Assembly (NCBI GenBank): GCA_964449465.1
Contig: CAYVBK010000020.1
Span: 26,510 to 90,509 of the forward strand
Direction of reading: 5' to 3'
Origin: CAYRXM01 sp964449465
Lineage (GTDB): Bacteria; Chloroflexota; Anaerolineae; JAFGEY01
Length of the DNA: 64,000 bases
Part shown: positions 15,996 through 25,033 of the stretch, piece by piece
Layout: the number at the start of each line of letters is the position of its first letter
Numbering within the stretch: position 1 is the first letter of the stretch
The notes under the pieces: generated by a model
Database searches by the model: none
Seen by the model: only the letters and a program-made list of their open reading frames with translations
Told to the model about the DNA's origin: nothing
Program-made: the position numbers and the translations under genes

Positions 15996-17210
15996 ATGCA
16001 TCTCTGGCCTGCCACCCCCCGGTTGAATTGGATCCTGGCTGGTTTGTACATCTTGATCTCGTTGTTCTTTTTGATCGCCGCAATCATCTCGCCGATGGTG
16101 CGGGCCGTCTCGTATGCGCCGCTGCGCGACCTGATCTTGCCGCCGCCGCAACCCATCGTCCTTAATCTGCTCTATTCCACCGAAAAAGAGGTCTGGCTGC
16201 AAGAGGCAGTGCGCCGTTTTGAGGCCGAACACATGCGCATCCAGGGCCACCCGATCCAGATCGAGATGAAACCGATGGGGTCGCGAGATATGTATCTGGC
16301 CGTTCTGGAAGGACGTGCTCAGCCCGACATGATCAGCCCGGCCAGCATGCTGCAAATCTCGATTTTGCAAGACCTCTCGGCGGCCAAATGGGGCGATCCG
16401 ATAGTGGACGCCCACGCCGCCGCCGTCTGCCGACCGGTGTTGCTGACTCCTCTGGTGTTGGTGGCCTGGAAAGATCGCGCTGCTGTGCTGTGGGGCGACA
16501 ATCCCAACGGCAACATGTGGCTGCGCCTGCACGATGCCCTGATCAATCCGCAGGGCTGGGCGGCCTATGAACGCTCTGAATGGGGGTATATCAAATTCGG
16601 CCATACCAATCCGCTCAAGTCGAACAGCGGCTTTCAAACCATCTTGCTGATGACCTACAATTATCACCAAAAGACCTCTGGCCTGAGCGGCGCCGACATT
16701 CTTTCAAACGCCGATTATCAAAAGTGGTTTACGGAATTTGAAGGCACAATATCCAAATTCGGCGACAGCACCGGCACCTATATGCGCGAGATCGTGGCTT
16801 ATGGCCCCAGCCTGTATGACATTGTGGCTGTCTACGAGGCGACGGCCATCGAAGAAGCGCAAAATGCCGTAGGCCGTTATGGCGAGTTGCAAATTTATTA
16901 CCCCCCGGCTACTCTGCTCAGCGATCACCCCTTTTGCGCTTTGCAGGCCGAGTGGGTGACGCCGGAAAAGCAGCGCGCCGCTCAAATGTTTCTCGATTAC
17001 CTGACCGGCCCGGAGGTACAAAGGATGGCTCTGCTGCAATATGGTTTCCGGCCGGTGGATCAGAGCATTTCGCTAGAGCAGCCGGGCAGTCCGTTCAATC
17101 GCTATGCCGCTAACGGCCTGCGCGTCAATATCCCTCCGCAGGTCGAGTTGCCATCGGGCAATGTCTTGAATACCCTGCTCGATTTCTGGCAGCGCAACGT
17201 GCAAAGGTAG
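15996..17210 (+). CDS. Membrane-anchored extracellular solute-binding-like protein
   Basis: The 404-residue protein has one helix at about residues 10-33 and then an external domain of the type-2 periplasmic-binding fold (ILNLLYSTEKEVWL, then MGSRDMYLAVLEG, QPDMISPAS and KFGHTNPLKSNSG). The domain is paralogous to the first 360 residues of the next gene; KFGHT, SNSG, GYGFRP-like and SDHPFC-like stretches are shared in order. AAGGAAGG lies five bases before the ATG at 15996. No ABC permease or ATPase is nearby, so it may sense rather than transport. It lies directly after the pst operon, but I see no Pho box in front of it. The ligand is unknown. Confidence 0.65.
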   Translation: MHLWPATPRLNWILAGLYILISLFFLIAAIISPMVRAVSYAPLRDLILPPPQPIVLNLLYSTEKEVWLQEAVRRFEAEHMRIQGHPIQIEMKPMGSRDMYLAVLEGRAQPDMISPASMLQISILQDLSAAKWGDPIVDAHAAAVCRPVLLTPLVLVAWKDRAAVLWGDNPNGNMWLRLHDALINPQGWAAYERSEWGYIKFGHTNPLKSNSGFQTILLMTYNYHQKTSGLSGADILSNADYQKWFTEFEGTISKFGDSTGTYMREIVAYGPSLYDIVAVYEATAIEEAQNAVGRYGELQIYYPPATLLSDHPFCALQAEWVTPEKQRAAQMFLDYLTGPEVQRMALLQYGFRPVDQSISLEQPGSPFNRYAANGLRVNIPPQVELPSGNVLNTLLDFWQRNVQR

Positions 17211-17233
17211 AGCAGGAAATAAGGAGTTGTAAG

Positions 17234-18919
17234 GTGAAAAAGTATGTTCAATGGTTGACCGTGTTGGCCGTTTTGCACCTGGCATTGGCCGGTTGTAATC
17301 CGCTGAATGTCTTGGGCGGCAAAAAGGTGGTGATCAGCCTCATTTACGGTTCGGAAAAGAAGGAATGGCTGGTGCCGCTGGTAGACATGTACAATGCCCA
17401 AAAGAACAAGACTCAGAGCGGCGCGGTGATCGTGATCGAAGCGACGCCGATGGGGTCTATCGAGTCGGCCGAGGCGATTGTAGAAGGCACTTTGCAACCG
17501 GTGGTGTGGAGCCCGGCCTCTTCGATCTATATTCCCATTCTCAACGCCGAGTGGCGCAGCCGCGAGCATGCCGATGATCTGGTGGTTGGCACGCCTAAAG
17601 ACCTGGTGCTGAGCCCGGTGGTGATTGCCATGTGGCAGCCGATGGCGCAGGCATTGGGCTGGCCGGGGCAGGCCATCGGCTGGGCCGACATTGCTCGCCT
17701 GGCCGCCTCCGATCAGGGCTGGGCCGAATATGGCTTTGCCGAATGGGGCCGTTTCAAGTTCGGCCACACCCATCCCGATTATAGCAACAGCGGCATTGTC
17801 TCGGTGATCGCTGAGGCCTATGCCGGAGCCGGCAAGCAGCGCGGCCTGACCATGCAAGATTTGCAGAGCGAATCGCTCAAAAAATTTATGACCGAGGTCG
17901 AGAGCAGCGTGATCCACTATGGGGTCAGCACCGGCTTTTTCGGCGAGCGCATGTTTGAGCGCGGCCCGTCTTATCTCAGCGCGGCGGTGTTGTATGAAAA
18001 CCTGGTGGTGGCCCAAGAGACCAAACGCCTGGCCGGGCAGAGTCAGCAGCTTCCGGTGGTGGCCATCTATCCCCGTGAAGGCACATTCTGGAGCAATCAC
18101 CCCTACTGCGTTCTCAATGCACCGTGGGTCTCGGCCGATCAGCGCGAGGCCGCCGGGCTGTTCCAAAACTTTTTGCTGGCCCGCCCGCAGCAGATTCAGG
18201 CCATGCAATATGGCTTTCGTCCGGCCGACCCGTCCGTCGCCCTGGCCGCGCCGCTGGATAACCGGCATGGCGTAGACCCGGCACAGCCCAAAACGGTGTT
18301 AGAAGTTCCCCCGGCCGAGGTGATCGGCGGCATCCGGCAACTCTGGAAGCAGACTAAAAAGCCGGTAGACCTGGTGGCCGTCATTGACATTTCGGGCAGC
18401 ATGCGCGGCGACAAGATGGTGACGGCGCGCAACAGCCTGCTGCAATTTGTCAACATGCTGGATGACCGTGACCGCCTGCAAGTGTTGGTGTTCAGCAGCG
18501 AGGTGAATACCCTGACGCCCCTTTCGCCGTTGGGCGACAAGCGCGCCGATGTGCTGATGCGCATTTCCGGCATCACCGAAAAAGGCAAAACCCGCCTGTA
18601 CGATGCCATTCGGCAGGGCTATCAAGACTTGATGAAAAACGGCGACCCGCGTCACATTCGCGCCATGGTCGTTCTCTCGGACGGCGAGGACACCGATTCG
18701 CAGACCTCGTGGGGCGAACTGATGGATATGCTGCAACGCGACAATGAGAGCAGCGATGCCGATGCCGGAACCAGCATCAAAGTCTTTACCATTGCCTTTG
18801 GCGCCGATGCCAACCAGGGCATCTTGGGCCAGATCGCCGAGCCGACCGGCGCCCAGGTCTACAAGGGCGATCCGCAAACGATCCAGCAGATTTATTCACA
18901 AATCGCGACGTTTTTCTAG
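17234..18919 (+). CDS. Lipoprotein with solute-binding domain fused to a VWA domain
   Basis: The 561-residue protein has a lipobox LALAGC (Cys21), a binding-protein domain (about 35-360) paralogous to the previous gene, and a C-terminal von Willebrand A domain. The VWA metal site is complete: DISGSMRGDK near 383 (DxSxS), a threonine in GKTRLYD near 455 and LSDGEDTDS near 479. VWA domains bind partner proteins through a metal ion. Fusion to a solute-binding domain suggests ligand-controlled protein-protein contact outside the cell. AAGGAG lies before the ATG. It is followed 20 bp later by a coiled-coil membrane protein, its likely partner. Confidence 0.7.
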   Translation: MKKYVQWLTVLAVLHLALAGCNPLNVLGGKKVVISLIYGSEKKEWLVPLVDMYNAQKNKTQSGAVIVIEATPMGSIESAEAIVEGTLQPVVWSPASSIYIPILNAEWRSREHADDLVVGTPKDLVLSPVVIAMWQPMAQALGWPGQAIGWADIARLAASDQGWAEYGFAEWGRFKFGHTHPDYSNSGIVSVIAEAYAGAGKQRGLTMQDLQSESLKKFMTEVESSVIHYGVSTGFFGERMFERGPSYLSAAVLYENLVVAQETKRLAGQSQQLPVVAIYPREGTFWSNHPYCVLNAPWVSADQREAAGLFQNFLLARPQQIQAMQYGFRPADPSVALAAPLDNRHGVDPAQPKTVLEVPPAEVIGGIRQLWKQTKKPVDLVAVIDISGSMRGDKMVTARNSLLQFVNMLDDRDRLQVLVFSSEVNTLTPLSPLGDKRADVLMRISGITEKGKTRLYDAIRQGYQDLMKNGDPRHIRAMVVLSDGEDTDSQTSWGELMDMLQRDNESSDADAGTSIKVFTIAFGADANQGILGQIAEPTGAQVYKGDPQTIQQIYSQIATFF

Positions 18920-18939
18920 TTCTGGCAAACGAGGCCTGT

Positions 18940-19653
18940 ATGCGTTCTTCTTTTTGGATCGCTCTCTTTCATCCTCTCAATCTGGCCATGATCGGTGCGG
19001 CGGTGCTGGCCGGGCTGATTTCGGCCTGGTGGCTGTTTCCGGTGGGGCTGGCCTTTTGGCTGATTATGGTGGTGATGGTGGCCCGCGACCCGGCTCTCAA
19101 GATCAATCTGGGGCGCGACAAGCGCGGTGGGCTGGCGCGGCGGTTTCAACGTTACTTTGATCGCATCGAGCGCTCGCACGTCAGCGCGTTCAACAGCCTG
19201 AGCAGCGCACCGGCTGGCACGCGGCGAGCTGTGCAGCCGGTACTGGAAGCCATGTCGGTGCTGGTGGAGCAGGCTTATGCTCTATGCCAGCAAATGACCA
19301 ACCTGGACAATTATCGCCTGGTCACCGAGGCGCAGGGTGATGTGCGCGCCGACCTTCAGCGCATCAACGATGCTCTATCACAGGTCCAGGACCCGATGGT
19401 GTGCCAGGAATATGAGGCCTCGCGGCGGGCCTTGCAAGATCGGATCAATCGCCTGCAAGCTGTGACAGCGCAACTCGACCGCGTCGAGGCACAGTTGTTG
19501 AGCCTGTCCAACGACCTGGACGGTGTTGTGGCCGAGATGTTGCGCCTGCAAGCCCTGTCGGCTCAGGGGCGCGGCGGTGCAGCCGAGGCTTTGGTGCAAA
19601 AATTGCGCCAGCAGTCGGCCAAGCTGGCCGCGTTTGAGCGACAGGTGATTTGA
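18940..19653 (+). CDS. Membrane protein with long coiled coil
   Basis: The 237-residue protein has two close hydrophobic helices (about residues 13-32 and 35-50) and then ~180 residues of heptad-rich helix (repeated L/R/Q pattern, for example RINRLQAVTAQLDRVEAQLLSL) that would project into the cytoplasm. No enzyme motif is seen. GAGG precedes the ATG. It ends the three-gene module with two binding proteins and before a terminator, so it may pass a signal from the VWA lipoprotein across the membrane; this is speculation from gene order. Confidence 0.6.
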   Translation: MRSSFWIALFHPLNLAMIGAAVLAGLISAWWLFPVGLAFWLIMVVMVARDPALKINLGRDKRGGLARRFQRYFDRIERSHVSAFNSLSSAPAGTRRAVQPVLEAMSVLVEQAYALCQQMTNLDNYRLVTEAQGDVRADLQRINDALSQVQDPMVCQEYEASRRALQDRINRLQAVTAQLDRVEAQLLSLSNDLDGVVAEMLRLQALSAQGRGGAAEALVQKLRQQSAKLAAFERQVI

Positions 19654-19700
19654 TGCTGTCATTGTCCTGGCAACGCGCCGTCCCTGTTTGACCATTGATC

Positions 19701-19739
19701 AGACCTTTGAAGAGTTTAACTTTTCAAAGGTCTTTGTTT
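19701..19739 (+). terminator. Intrinsic terminator before the gcv operon
   Basis: AGACCTTTGAA and TTCAAAGGTCT form an 11-bp stem followed by TTGTTT. It closes the binding-protein/VWA module. Confidence 0.8.
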
Positions 19740-19766
19740 GCGCATGCGCATTGCCTGCGGTATAAT
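19738..19766 (+). promoter_or_regulatory. Promoter of the glycine cleavage genes
   Basis: TTGCGC at 19738-19743 and a perfect TATAAT at 19761-19766 are 17 bp apart, 58 bp before the gcvH start. I see no glycine riboswitch fold in the short leader. Confidence 0.7.
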
Positions 19767-19823
19767 CTAGCACAGGTTACCCCGACTCAAAAATCAACCC
19801 GATCAAACAAGGAGGTTTGCGCT

Positions 19824-20204
19824 ATGAAATTCGATTCCACATGTCTTTACCTCAAAACCCACGAATGGATCCGCGTCCAGGGCGACGAAGCGGTGATCGG
19901 CATCAGCGATTATGCTCAGGCCGAGTTGAACGACGTGGTGTATATCGAGCTGCCCCAGGTGGGCGACGCGCTGGAGCAAGGCGATGAATTTGGCACGGTC
20001 GAGTCGGTCAAAGCGGCCTCGGCGATGTACATGCCGGCCGGCGGCGAGGTGATCGCCGTCAATGACGCTCTGTCCGACCGCCCCGAAGTGATCAACCAGG
20101 ACCCCTTTGGCGAGGGATGGATGATCCGCATCCGTCTGAGCAATCCCGCCGACCTGAACAGCCTGTTGAATGTGGATCAGTACAAGAAAATTTGCGGCGA
20201 TTGA
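19824..20204 (+). CDS. gcvH: Glycine cleavage system H protein
   Basis: The 126-residue protein is a normal-length H protein with the lipoate attachment lysine Lys63 in GTVESVKAAS and the family stretch HEWIRVQGDEAVIGISDYAQ at the N-terminus. It carries the aminomethyl group between the P, T and L proteins. AAGGAGG lies eight bases before the ATG at 19824; the open frame extends back to 19695 but across the promoter. It is followed by both P-protein subunit genes. Confidence 0.95.
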   Translation: MKFDSTCLYLKTHEWIRVQGDEAVIGISDYAQAELNDVVYIELPQVGDALEQGDEFGTVESVKAASAMYMPAGGEVIAVNDALSDRPEVINQDPFGEGWMIRIRLSNPADLNSLLNVDQYKKICGD

Positions 20205-20233
20205 ACGAGTTTTTGTTCAAAGGAGAACAAACA

Positions 20234-21583
20234 ATGAGCTATATTCCTCTCACCGCCGACGAGCGCGCCGAGATGCTGGCGACCATTGGCGCGTCGTCGG
20301 TGGAAGAATTGTTCGGCGACGTGCCGGCGCAGCATCGTTACCCATCCATCCCGCTGCCGCCGCCGCTGGCCGAACTGGATGTGTTGCGCGAACTGCGCAC
20401 ATTGAGCGAGATGAACGCCGACCTGGATCATATACCCTCCTTTCTCGGCGCGGGCGCATATCAACACTATATCCCCAGCCTGGTCAATCACCTCCTCTTG
20501 CGCGGCGAATTTTACACCGCCTATACCCCCTATCAACCCGAAATCAGTCAAGGCACATTGCAGGCTATCTTTGAATATCAAACCATGATCTGCGCCCTTA
20601 CCGGCATGGAGGTGGCCAACGCCTCACACTATGACGGGGCAACGGCATTGGCCGAAGGGGTGCTGATGGCCTGGAACAGCCTGCGCGGCAAGCGGCGCAA
20701 AGCCATTCTCTCGCCCGACATTCACCCCGAATATTGTCAGGTGGTGCGCACCTATGTGCAGGGCCTCGACGTGCAGGTGTGTGGCGACGAGAACGCGCAG
20801 AACGGTGTGGCGCAGCTTGAAGCGATGATTGACGATGAGACATGCTGTGTGGCGGTGCAAAATCCCAACTGCTGGGGCGAGATCGAATCGGTGGCCGGGC
20901 TGCGCGCCCTGGCCGATGCCGCCCATGCACACAAAGCTATGTTGATCGTGGTAGGCTATCCCATCGCCCTGGGGCTGATTTCGCCGCCGGGCGATTATGG
21001 CGCCGATATTGCTTTGGGCGAAGCGCAGCCGCTGGGCAGTCCGCCGGGCCTGGGCGGCCCCTATCTGGGCTATTTTGCCTGCCGTCAGCGCGATGTGCAT
21101 AAAATGGCCGGGCGACTGGTGGGGCAGACGGTAGATGTGGATGGGCGGCGCGGTTTTGTGTTGACCCTGGCCGCTCGCGAGCAGCATATCAAGCGCGAAC
21201 GGGCCACCTCGAACATTTGCACCAATCAGGCCCTCTGCGCTCTGGCTTCGGCCATCTACCTGGCTGCTCTGGGGCGGCAAGGGCTGCGTGATGTGGCCGA
21301 GTTGTGCTATCACAAGGCGCATTATCTGGCCGGTCAGATCGCCCAATTGGACGGCTATCGGCTGTGTGCGCGCCGACCGTTCTTTAACGAGTTTGTGGTG
21401 GCCTGCCCCTGTCCGGCCGCCGAGATCAATGACATCTTGTTGCACCGTCATCACCTCATCGGCGGGCTAGACCTGGCGCAGTGGGGCGGGAATGAACATC
21501 ACATGCTGCTCTGCGCCACCGAAGTGCATACCCGCGCTATGCTCGATGTTCTGGTGAGCGCGCTCAAGGAGGCAGCCCAATGA
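20234..21583 (+). CDS. gcvPA: Glycine dehydrogenase (decarboxylating) subunit 1
   Basis: The 449-residue protein is the N-terminal half of the two-subunit P protein (opening YIPLTADERAEML, then FLGAGAYQHYIPS and YTPYQPEISQGTLQ). It has the fold of PLP enzymes but not the cofactor lysine, which is in subunit 2. Together they decarboxylate glycine and load the lipoyl arm of GcvH. AAAGGAG precedes the ATG at 20234; the longer open frame overlaps gcvH in another phase and can be ignored. The stop overlaps the start of gcvPB. Confidence 0.94.
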   Translation: MSYIPLTADERAEMLATIGASSVEELFGDVPAQHRYPSIPLPPPLAELDVLRELRTLSEMNADLDHIPSFLGAGAYQHYIPSLVNHLLLRGEFYTAYTPYQPEISQGTLQAIFEYQTMICALTGMEVANASHYDGATALAEGVLMAWNSLRGKRRKAILSPDIHPEYCQVVRTYVQGLDVQVCGDENAQNGVAQLEAMIDDETCCVAVQNPNCWGEIESVAGLRALADAAHAHKAMLIVVGYPIALGLISPPGDYGADIALGEAQPLGSPPGLGGPYLGYFACRQRDVHKMAGRLVGQTVDVDGRRGFVLTLAAREQHIKRERATSNICTNQALCALASAIYLAALGRQGLRDVAELCYHKAHYLAGQIAQLDGYRLCARRPFFNEFVVACPCPAAEINDILLHRHHLIGGLDLAQWGGNEHHMLLCATEVHTRAMLDVLVSALKEAAQ

Positions 21584-23040
21584 AACAACAAGTTGAACCG
21601 TTGATTTTCGAGTTGAGTCGGCCCGGACGCCGCGGCTGTACCCTGCCTTCACTCGATGTCCCAGCGGCTGACCTGCCCGCCGACCTGCGTTCTGACCTCG
21701 ATTTACCTCAAGTGTCAGAGGTTGATGTGGTGCGCCACTATGTGCGCCTCAGCCAGCTCAACTTTGCCGTAGACGTGGGCATGTACCCGCTCGGCTCTTG
21801 CACCATGAAGTACAACCCCAAAGTCAACGAAGACGCCGCCCGTCTGCCCGGCCTGGCGCAGGTGCATCCCTATCAGCCTGCCGAGACGATTCAAGGGGCA
21901 TTGGCTTTGATGTACCATCTGCAAGAGTCGCTTCAGGCCATCAGCGGGTTTGATGCCGTGTCTTTGCAGCCGGCAGCCGGCGCGCACGGCGAGATGGCCG
22001 GTGTGCTGATCATCCGCGCCTTTCATCGGGCGCAGGGCCAGGCGCAGCGTACCGTTATGCTCATCCCAGACTCGGCGCATGGCACCAACCCGGCCTCGAC
22101 AACCATGTGCGGCTATACCACGCAGCAGATTCGCTCGGATGAGCGGGGCAATGTAGACCTGGACGACCTGCGCGTGCACCTCAATGAGCGGGTGGCCGGC
22201 ATGATGCTGACCAACCCCAATACGCTGGGGTTGTTTGATGAGCATGTGTTAGAGATTTGTGAACTGGTGCATGGCTGCGGGGGGCTGATGTACGGAGATG
22301 GCGCCAACCTGAACGCCATTATGGGCATTGTCCGCCCGGCCGATCTGGGTTTTGACGTGATGCACTTTAACCTGCACAAGACCTTTTCCACCCCGCACGG
22401 CGGCGGCGGCCCCGGCGCCGGGCCGGTTGGTGTGGTGGCCCGTCTGGCCGAATTTCTACCCGGCCCGCTGGTTGGCCGGGCCGATGAGGAGCCGCTTTAC
22501 CGGCTAACCTGGCCGGAGAGTAGCATTGGCCGGATGCGCGCCTTTTACGGCAATTTTGGCGTGCTGGTACGCGCCTATGCCTACATCCTGTCGCTCGGCG
22601 GCGAGGGGCTGCGTCGGGCCAGCGAGACAGCTGTGTTGAACGCCAACTATATGCGGGTGCAGATGCGCGACATCTGGCCGCTGGCCGTCGAACGCATCTG
22701 CATGCACGAGTTTGTCCTGCGCGGTCCCCACGACCCGCAAACTGGCGTCCGCACCATAGACATTGCCAAGCGACTGATAGACTATGGTCACGCTCACCCG
22801 CCGACGATCTATTTCCCTCTGATCGTGCCAGAATCTCTCATGATCGAACCGACCGAGACGGAAAGCAAGGACGCGCTGGATCAATTTGTCGCCGATATGC
22901 GGCAAATTGCTCAAGAAGCGCAAGACAACCCGCAAATGTTACACGATGCCCCGCATCATACCCCGGTGCGTCGCCTCGACGAGGTGCGCGCTGCCCGCAA
23001 CCAAATCTTGCGCTATCGCCCGGACGAGCCGGCATCCTGA
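21580..23040 (+). CDS. gcvPB: Glycine dehydrogenase (decarboxylating) subunit 2
   Basis: The 486-residue protein holds the PLP lysine (Lys267) in NLHKTFSTPHGGGGPG and the conserved GSCTMKYNPK near residue 70. It overlaps gcvPA by four bases (ATGA) with AAGGAGG upstream, so the subunits are made in equal amounts. The operon has no gcvT or lpd gene; those must lie elsewhere for a complete cleavage system. The end converges on the triple-GAF gene across a pair of hairpins. Confidence 0.95.
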   Translation: MKQQVEPLIFELSRPGRRGCTLPSLDVPAADLPADLRSDLDLPQVSEVDVVRHYVRLSQLNFAVDVGMYPLGSCTMKYNPKVNEDAARLPGLAQVHPYQPAETIQGALALMYHLQESLQAISGFDAVSLQPAAGAHGEMAGVLIIRAFHRAQGQAQRTVMLIPDSAHGTNPASTTMCGYTTQQIRSDERGNVDLDDLRVHLNERVAGMMLTNPNTLGLFDEHVLEICELVHGCGGLMYGDGANLNAIMGIVRPADLGFDVMHFNLHKTFSTPHGGGGPGAGPVGVVARLAEFLPGPLVGRADEEPLYRLTWPESSIGRMRAFYGNFGVLVRAYAYILSLGGEGLRRASETAVLNANYMRVQMRDIWPLAVERICMHEFVLRGPHDPQTGVRTIDIAKRLIDYGHAHPPTIYFPLIVPESLMIEPTETESKDALDQFVADMRQIAQEAQDNPQMLHDAPHHTPVRRLDEVRAARNQILRYRPDEPAS

Positions 23041-23048
23041 CCCCGTTG

Positions 23049-23112
23049 GTAGGGGCAGGCCTTGCGCCTGCCCAGCCTGCCCACATCGGGCAAGGGCAAG
23101 CCTTGCCCCTAC
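23049..23112. repeat. Double-hairpin intergenic repeat (GTAGGGGC...GCCCCTAC)
   Basis: The segment starts GTAGGGGCAGG and ends CCTTGCCCCTAC, and each half folds on its own (GGGCAGGC/GCCTGCCC and GGGCAAGG/CCTTGCCC). It occupies the whole gap between two convergent genes and may act as a bidirectional stop. The last base pair overlaps the stop codon of the GAF gene. Confidence 0.6.
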
Positions 23113-24689
23113 TATCGGGCCGCGGATTCAAACAGGCGGGCCATCTCTATCGCCATGCCTATTTGATGGCCGATGGCTTCCAGCAGGGCCAGGTAGTTGG
23201 TTGAAAGCGAATCGTGATTGGCGTGGCGCAGGAATAAAATGCCACACATGGCTTTGTGCGCAGGCAGCGGCGTCAACACGTACACAGACGATGTGTCGGA
23301 CAATCTGGGTTCATCTCGCCCGTCCGGTTCGACGATGAGGGTCTGACGCTCCAGAACGACCTTGTGTCCCCAGGTGTGATTTTGCACCGATACGCCCTGC
23401 ATCAAAGAAAATTCTTCAGCAGACAAACCCCGCTGTGCGGCCCAATAGATTCGCCCGGTGATCGGGTTGGGCAGCGAAATGCCGCCTCCTTCCAGTCCCA
23501 ACAGGTTGAGCGTCGAGTCGAGCATGCGTTCCAAGGTTTGAGGCAACACCGGCGGCCAGCCAATGGCCGATGAAACGGCGTTCAAGATGGCCAGGTCATC
23601 GGCGCGGTCACGGGTTTGTTGATACAGGCGCACGTTCAAGATCACCCCGGCCACATGGCCGGCAAAGGCCAGCGCCACCGAGATGTCTTGCTCACTAAAC
23701 TCGCATACCTGGTAGCGGGTCAGGCCGATCTCGCCGATGTATTGGTTCTCGACCAGCAGCGGCACGCCGAGCCACGAGCGTGTTGGCGGTATGTCGCTCC
23801 ACTGCCGATACCGTTCGTCTGCCTGGGCGTCAATGATCGAAATGGGTTGTTTGAGGGTCAGCAGATCGTTGAACAAGGGGATGCTGGCAGTGGGCAAGGG
23901 TTTGTTGAGCAGCATATCTCTGTTGTTCAAACCCCGCTCGGCGATGAGGGTCATGGTAGGATGAGCCGGTAGTTTGACGCCGTTCTCCTGCCCGGCCCAC
24001 TCGCGGATGTGATACAAGATACCCTCTTTAAGTGTAAATATTATTGCATTGTCGTAAGAGATGATGATCTGGAGGTGTTCTAGTGCCTGTGTCAGCGCAC
24101 TGCTCAGGTTGGAAGATAGCGGTACGGGCTCGGTGATGTGGCGCAAGGCTTCGGCCTGGCGGCGCGCCTGCTGTTCCAATTTGTACAGACGGGCGTTTTC
24201 GATGGACAGCGCGGCCACGTCGGCCAACATGATCACCATAGACAGATCGGCGTGAGAAAAGGCGTTGACATTTTTGTTGATCGCCTGGATCACCCCAATG
24301 ACGCGGCCCTGGTTGATCAGCGGGACGCAGATCATCGAGCGGGTGGTAAAGCGGGTGAGCTGATCTACGCCAGGGTAAAAGCGCGAGTCTTGCTGGGCAT
24401 TGGTGATCAACACCGGCTCGCCGTGCCGCACCACCCAACCGGCTACGCCGGCAAAAGGCGGTAGCCGCAGGCCGGTTTGCGGGTCGGTCTCTTTGCCGAT
24501 GGTCATCTGAATGACCAATTCCTGGCTTTGCTCGTCCAGCAAAGAGACCGACGTGGCATCAATGTTGAGAAAGTGATTGATTTCCTCGATCACCTGAGCC
24601 AACACCACCTGCATGTCCAGGCTAGAGTTGAGCTTGTGTACCAAGTCATAAAACAATTCGAGACTGTTTGGCATTGCACAATGAGACAT
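23112..24689 (-). CDS. Triple-GAF-domain sensor protein without an output domain
   Basis: The 525-residue soluble protein has three GAF domains in a row (about 15-170, 195-360 and 370-520), each ending with the typical helix (for example LADVAALSIENARLYKLE near 155). No kinase, cyclase or DNA-binding domain follows. GAF domains bind small ligands or cyclic nucleotides or sense redox state. It may be a regulator that binds a partner kinase, since other GAF kinases in this window share the same LNIDATSV and RSMICVPL motifs. AGGGGG lies 13 bases before the ATG at 24689. The upstream gap contains a palindromic element. Confidence 0.75.
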   Translation of the reverse strand: MSHCAMPNSLELFYDLVHKLNSSLDMQVVLAQVIEEINHFLNIDATSVSLLDEQSQELVIQMTIGKETDPQTGLRLPPFAGVAGWVVRHGEPVLITNAQQDSRFYPGVDQLTRFTTRSMICVPLINQGRVIGVIQAINKNVNAFSHADLSMVIMLADVAALSIENARLYKLEQQARRQAEALRHITEPVPLSSNLSSALTQALEHLQIIISYDNAIIFTLKEGILYHIREWAGQENGVKLPAHPTMTLIAERGLNNRDMLLNKPLPTASIPLFNDLLTLKQPISIIDAQADERYRQWSDIPPTRSWLGVPLLVENQYIGEIGLTRYQVCEFSEQDISVALAFAGHVAGVILNVRLYQQTRDRADDLAILNAVSSAIGWPPVLPQTLERMLDSTLNLLGLEGGGISLPNPITGRIYWAAQRGLSAEEFSLMQGVSVQNHTWGHKVVLERQTLIVEPDGRDEPRLSDTSSVYVLTPLPAHKAMCGILFLRHANHDSLSTNYLALLEAIGHQIGMAIEMARLFESAAR

Positions 24690-24716
24690 CTTTTATCACG
24701 CCCCCTGTTAGAGCTG

Positions 24717-24855
24717 CTAGGAGGCTGCTGAAAAAAAGTCTATTTTTACCACAAAGGACACCGAGAACACAAAGATTTGCAATACTTTGCATTTTTAGAA
24801 ATGCTTTGTGTCCTTTGTGTCTTGGTGGTGAGAGGGTTTTTCAGCACGCTCCTAG
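24717..24855 (+). mobile_element. MITE-like palindromic element, copy 1 (139 bp)
   Basis: It begins CTAGGAGGCTGCTGAAAA and ends TTTTCAGCACGCTCCTAG. The interior has two complementary arms, ACCACAAAGGACACCGAG and the mirror CTTTGTGTCTTGGTGGT. It lies in a 344-bp gap that otherwise holds only the efp promoter. Other copies are at 38173, 41071, 45966, 56917 and 63950. Confidence 0.75.
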
Positions 24856-24935
24856 ATTGGCTTGTATTGTAACACGATTATGTGTCAAGGTCAAAGATGT
24901 TTAATGTCATAAAAAGTTGAGCTGGACCTGGAGGG

Positions 24936-24964
24936 TTGGCGTTTTAAGTGATTTGTGGTATACT
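24936..24964 (+). promoter_or_regulatory. Promoter of efp
   Basis: TTGGCG at 24936 and TATACT at 24959 are 17 bp apart, and TGG precedes the -10 box (extended -10). The efp ATG is 70 bp downstream. Confidence 0.65.
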
Positions 24965-25033
24965 CTGAGCGGCTGACAGCGTAAAAATCAGCCAAAAATT
25001 GAATAAATCCAAGAATATTTGAGGAGTTTGTAA

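Noticed and set aside
19767..19823. Glycine riboswitch before gcvH
   Set aside because: The leader is under 60 nt and lacks the conserved aptamer cores.
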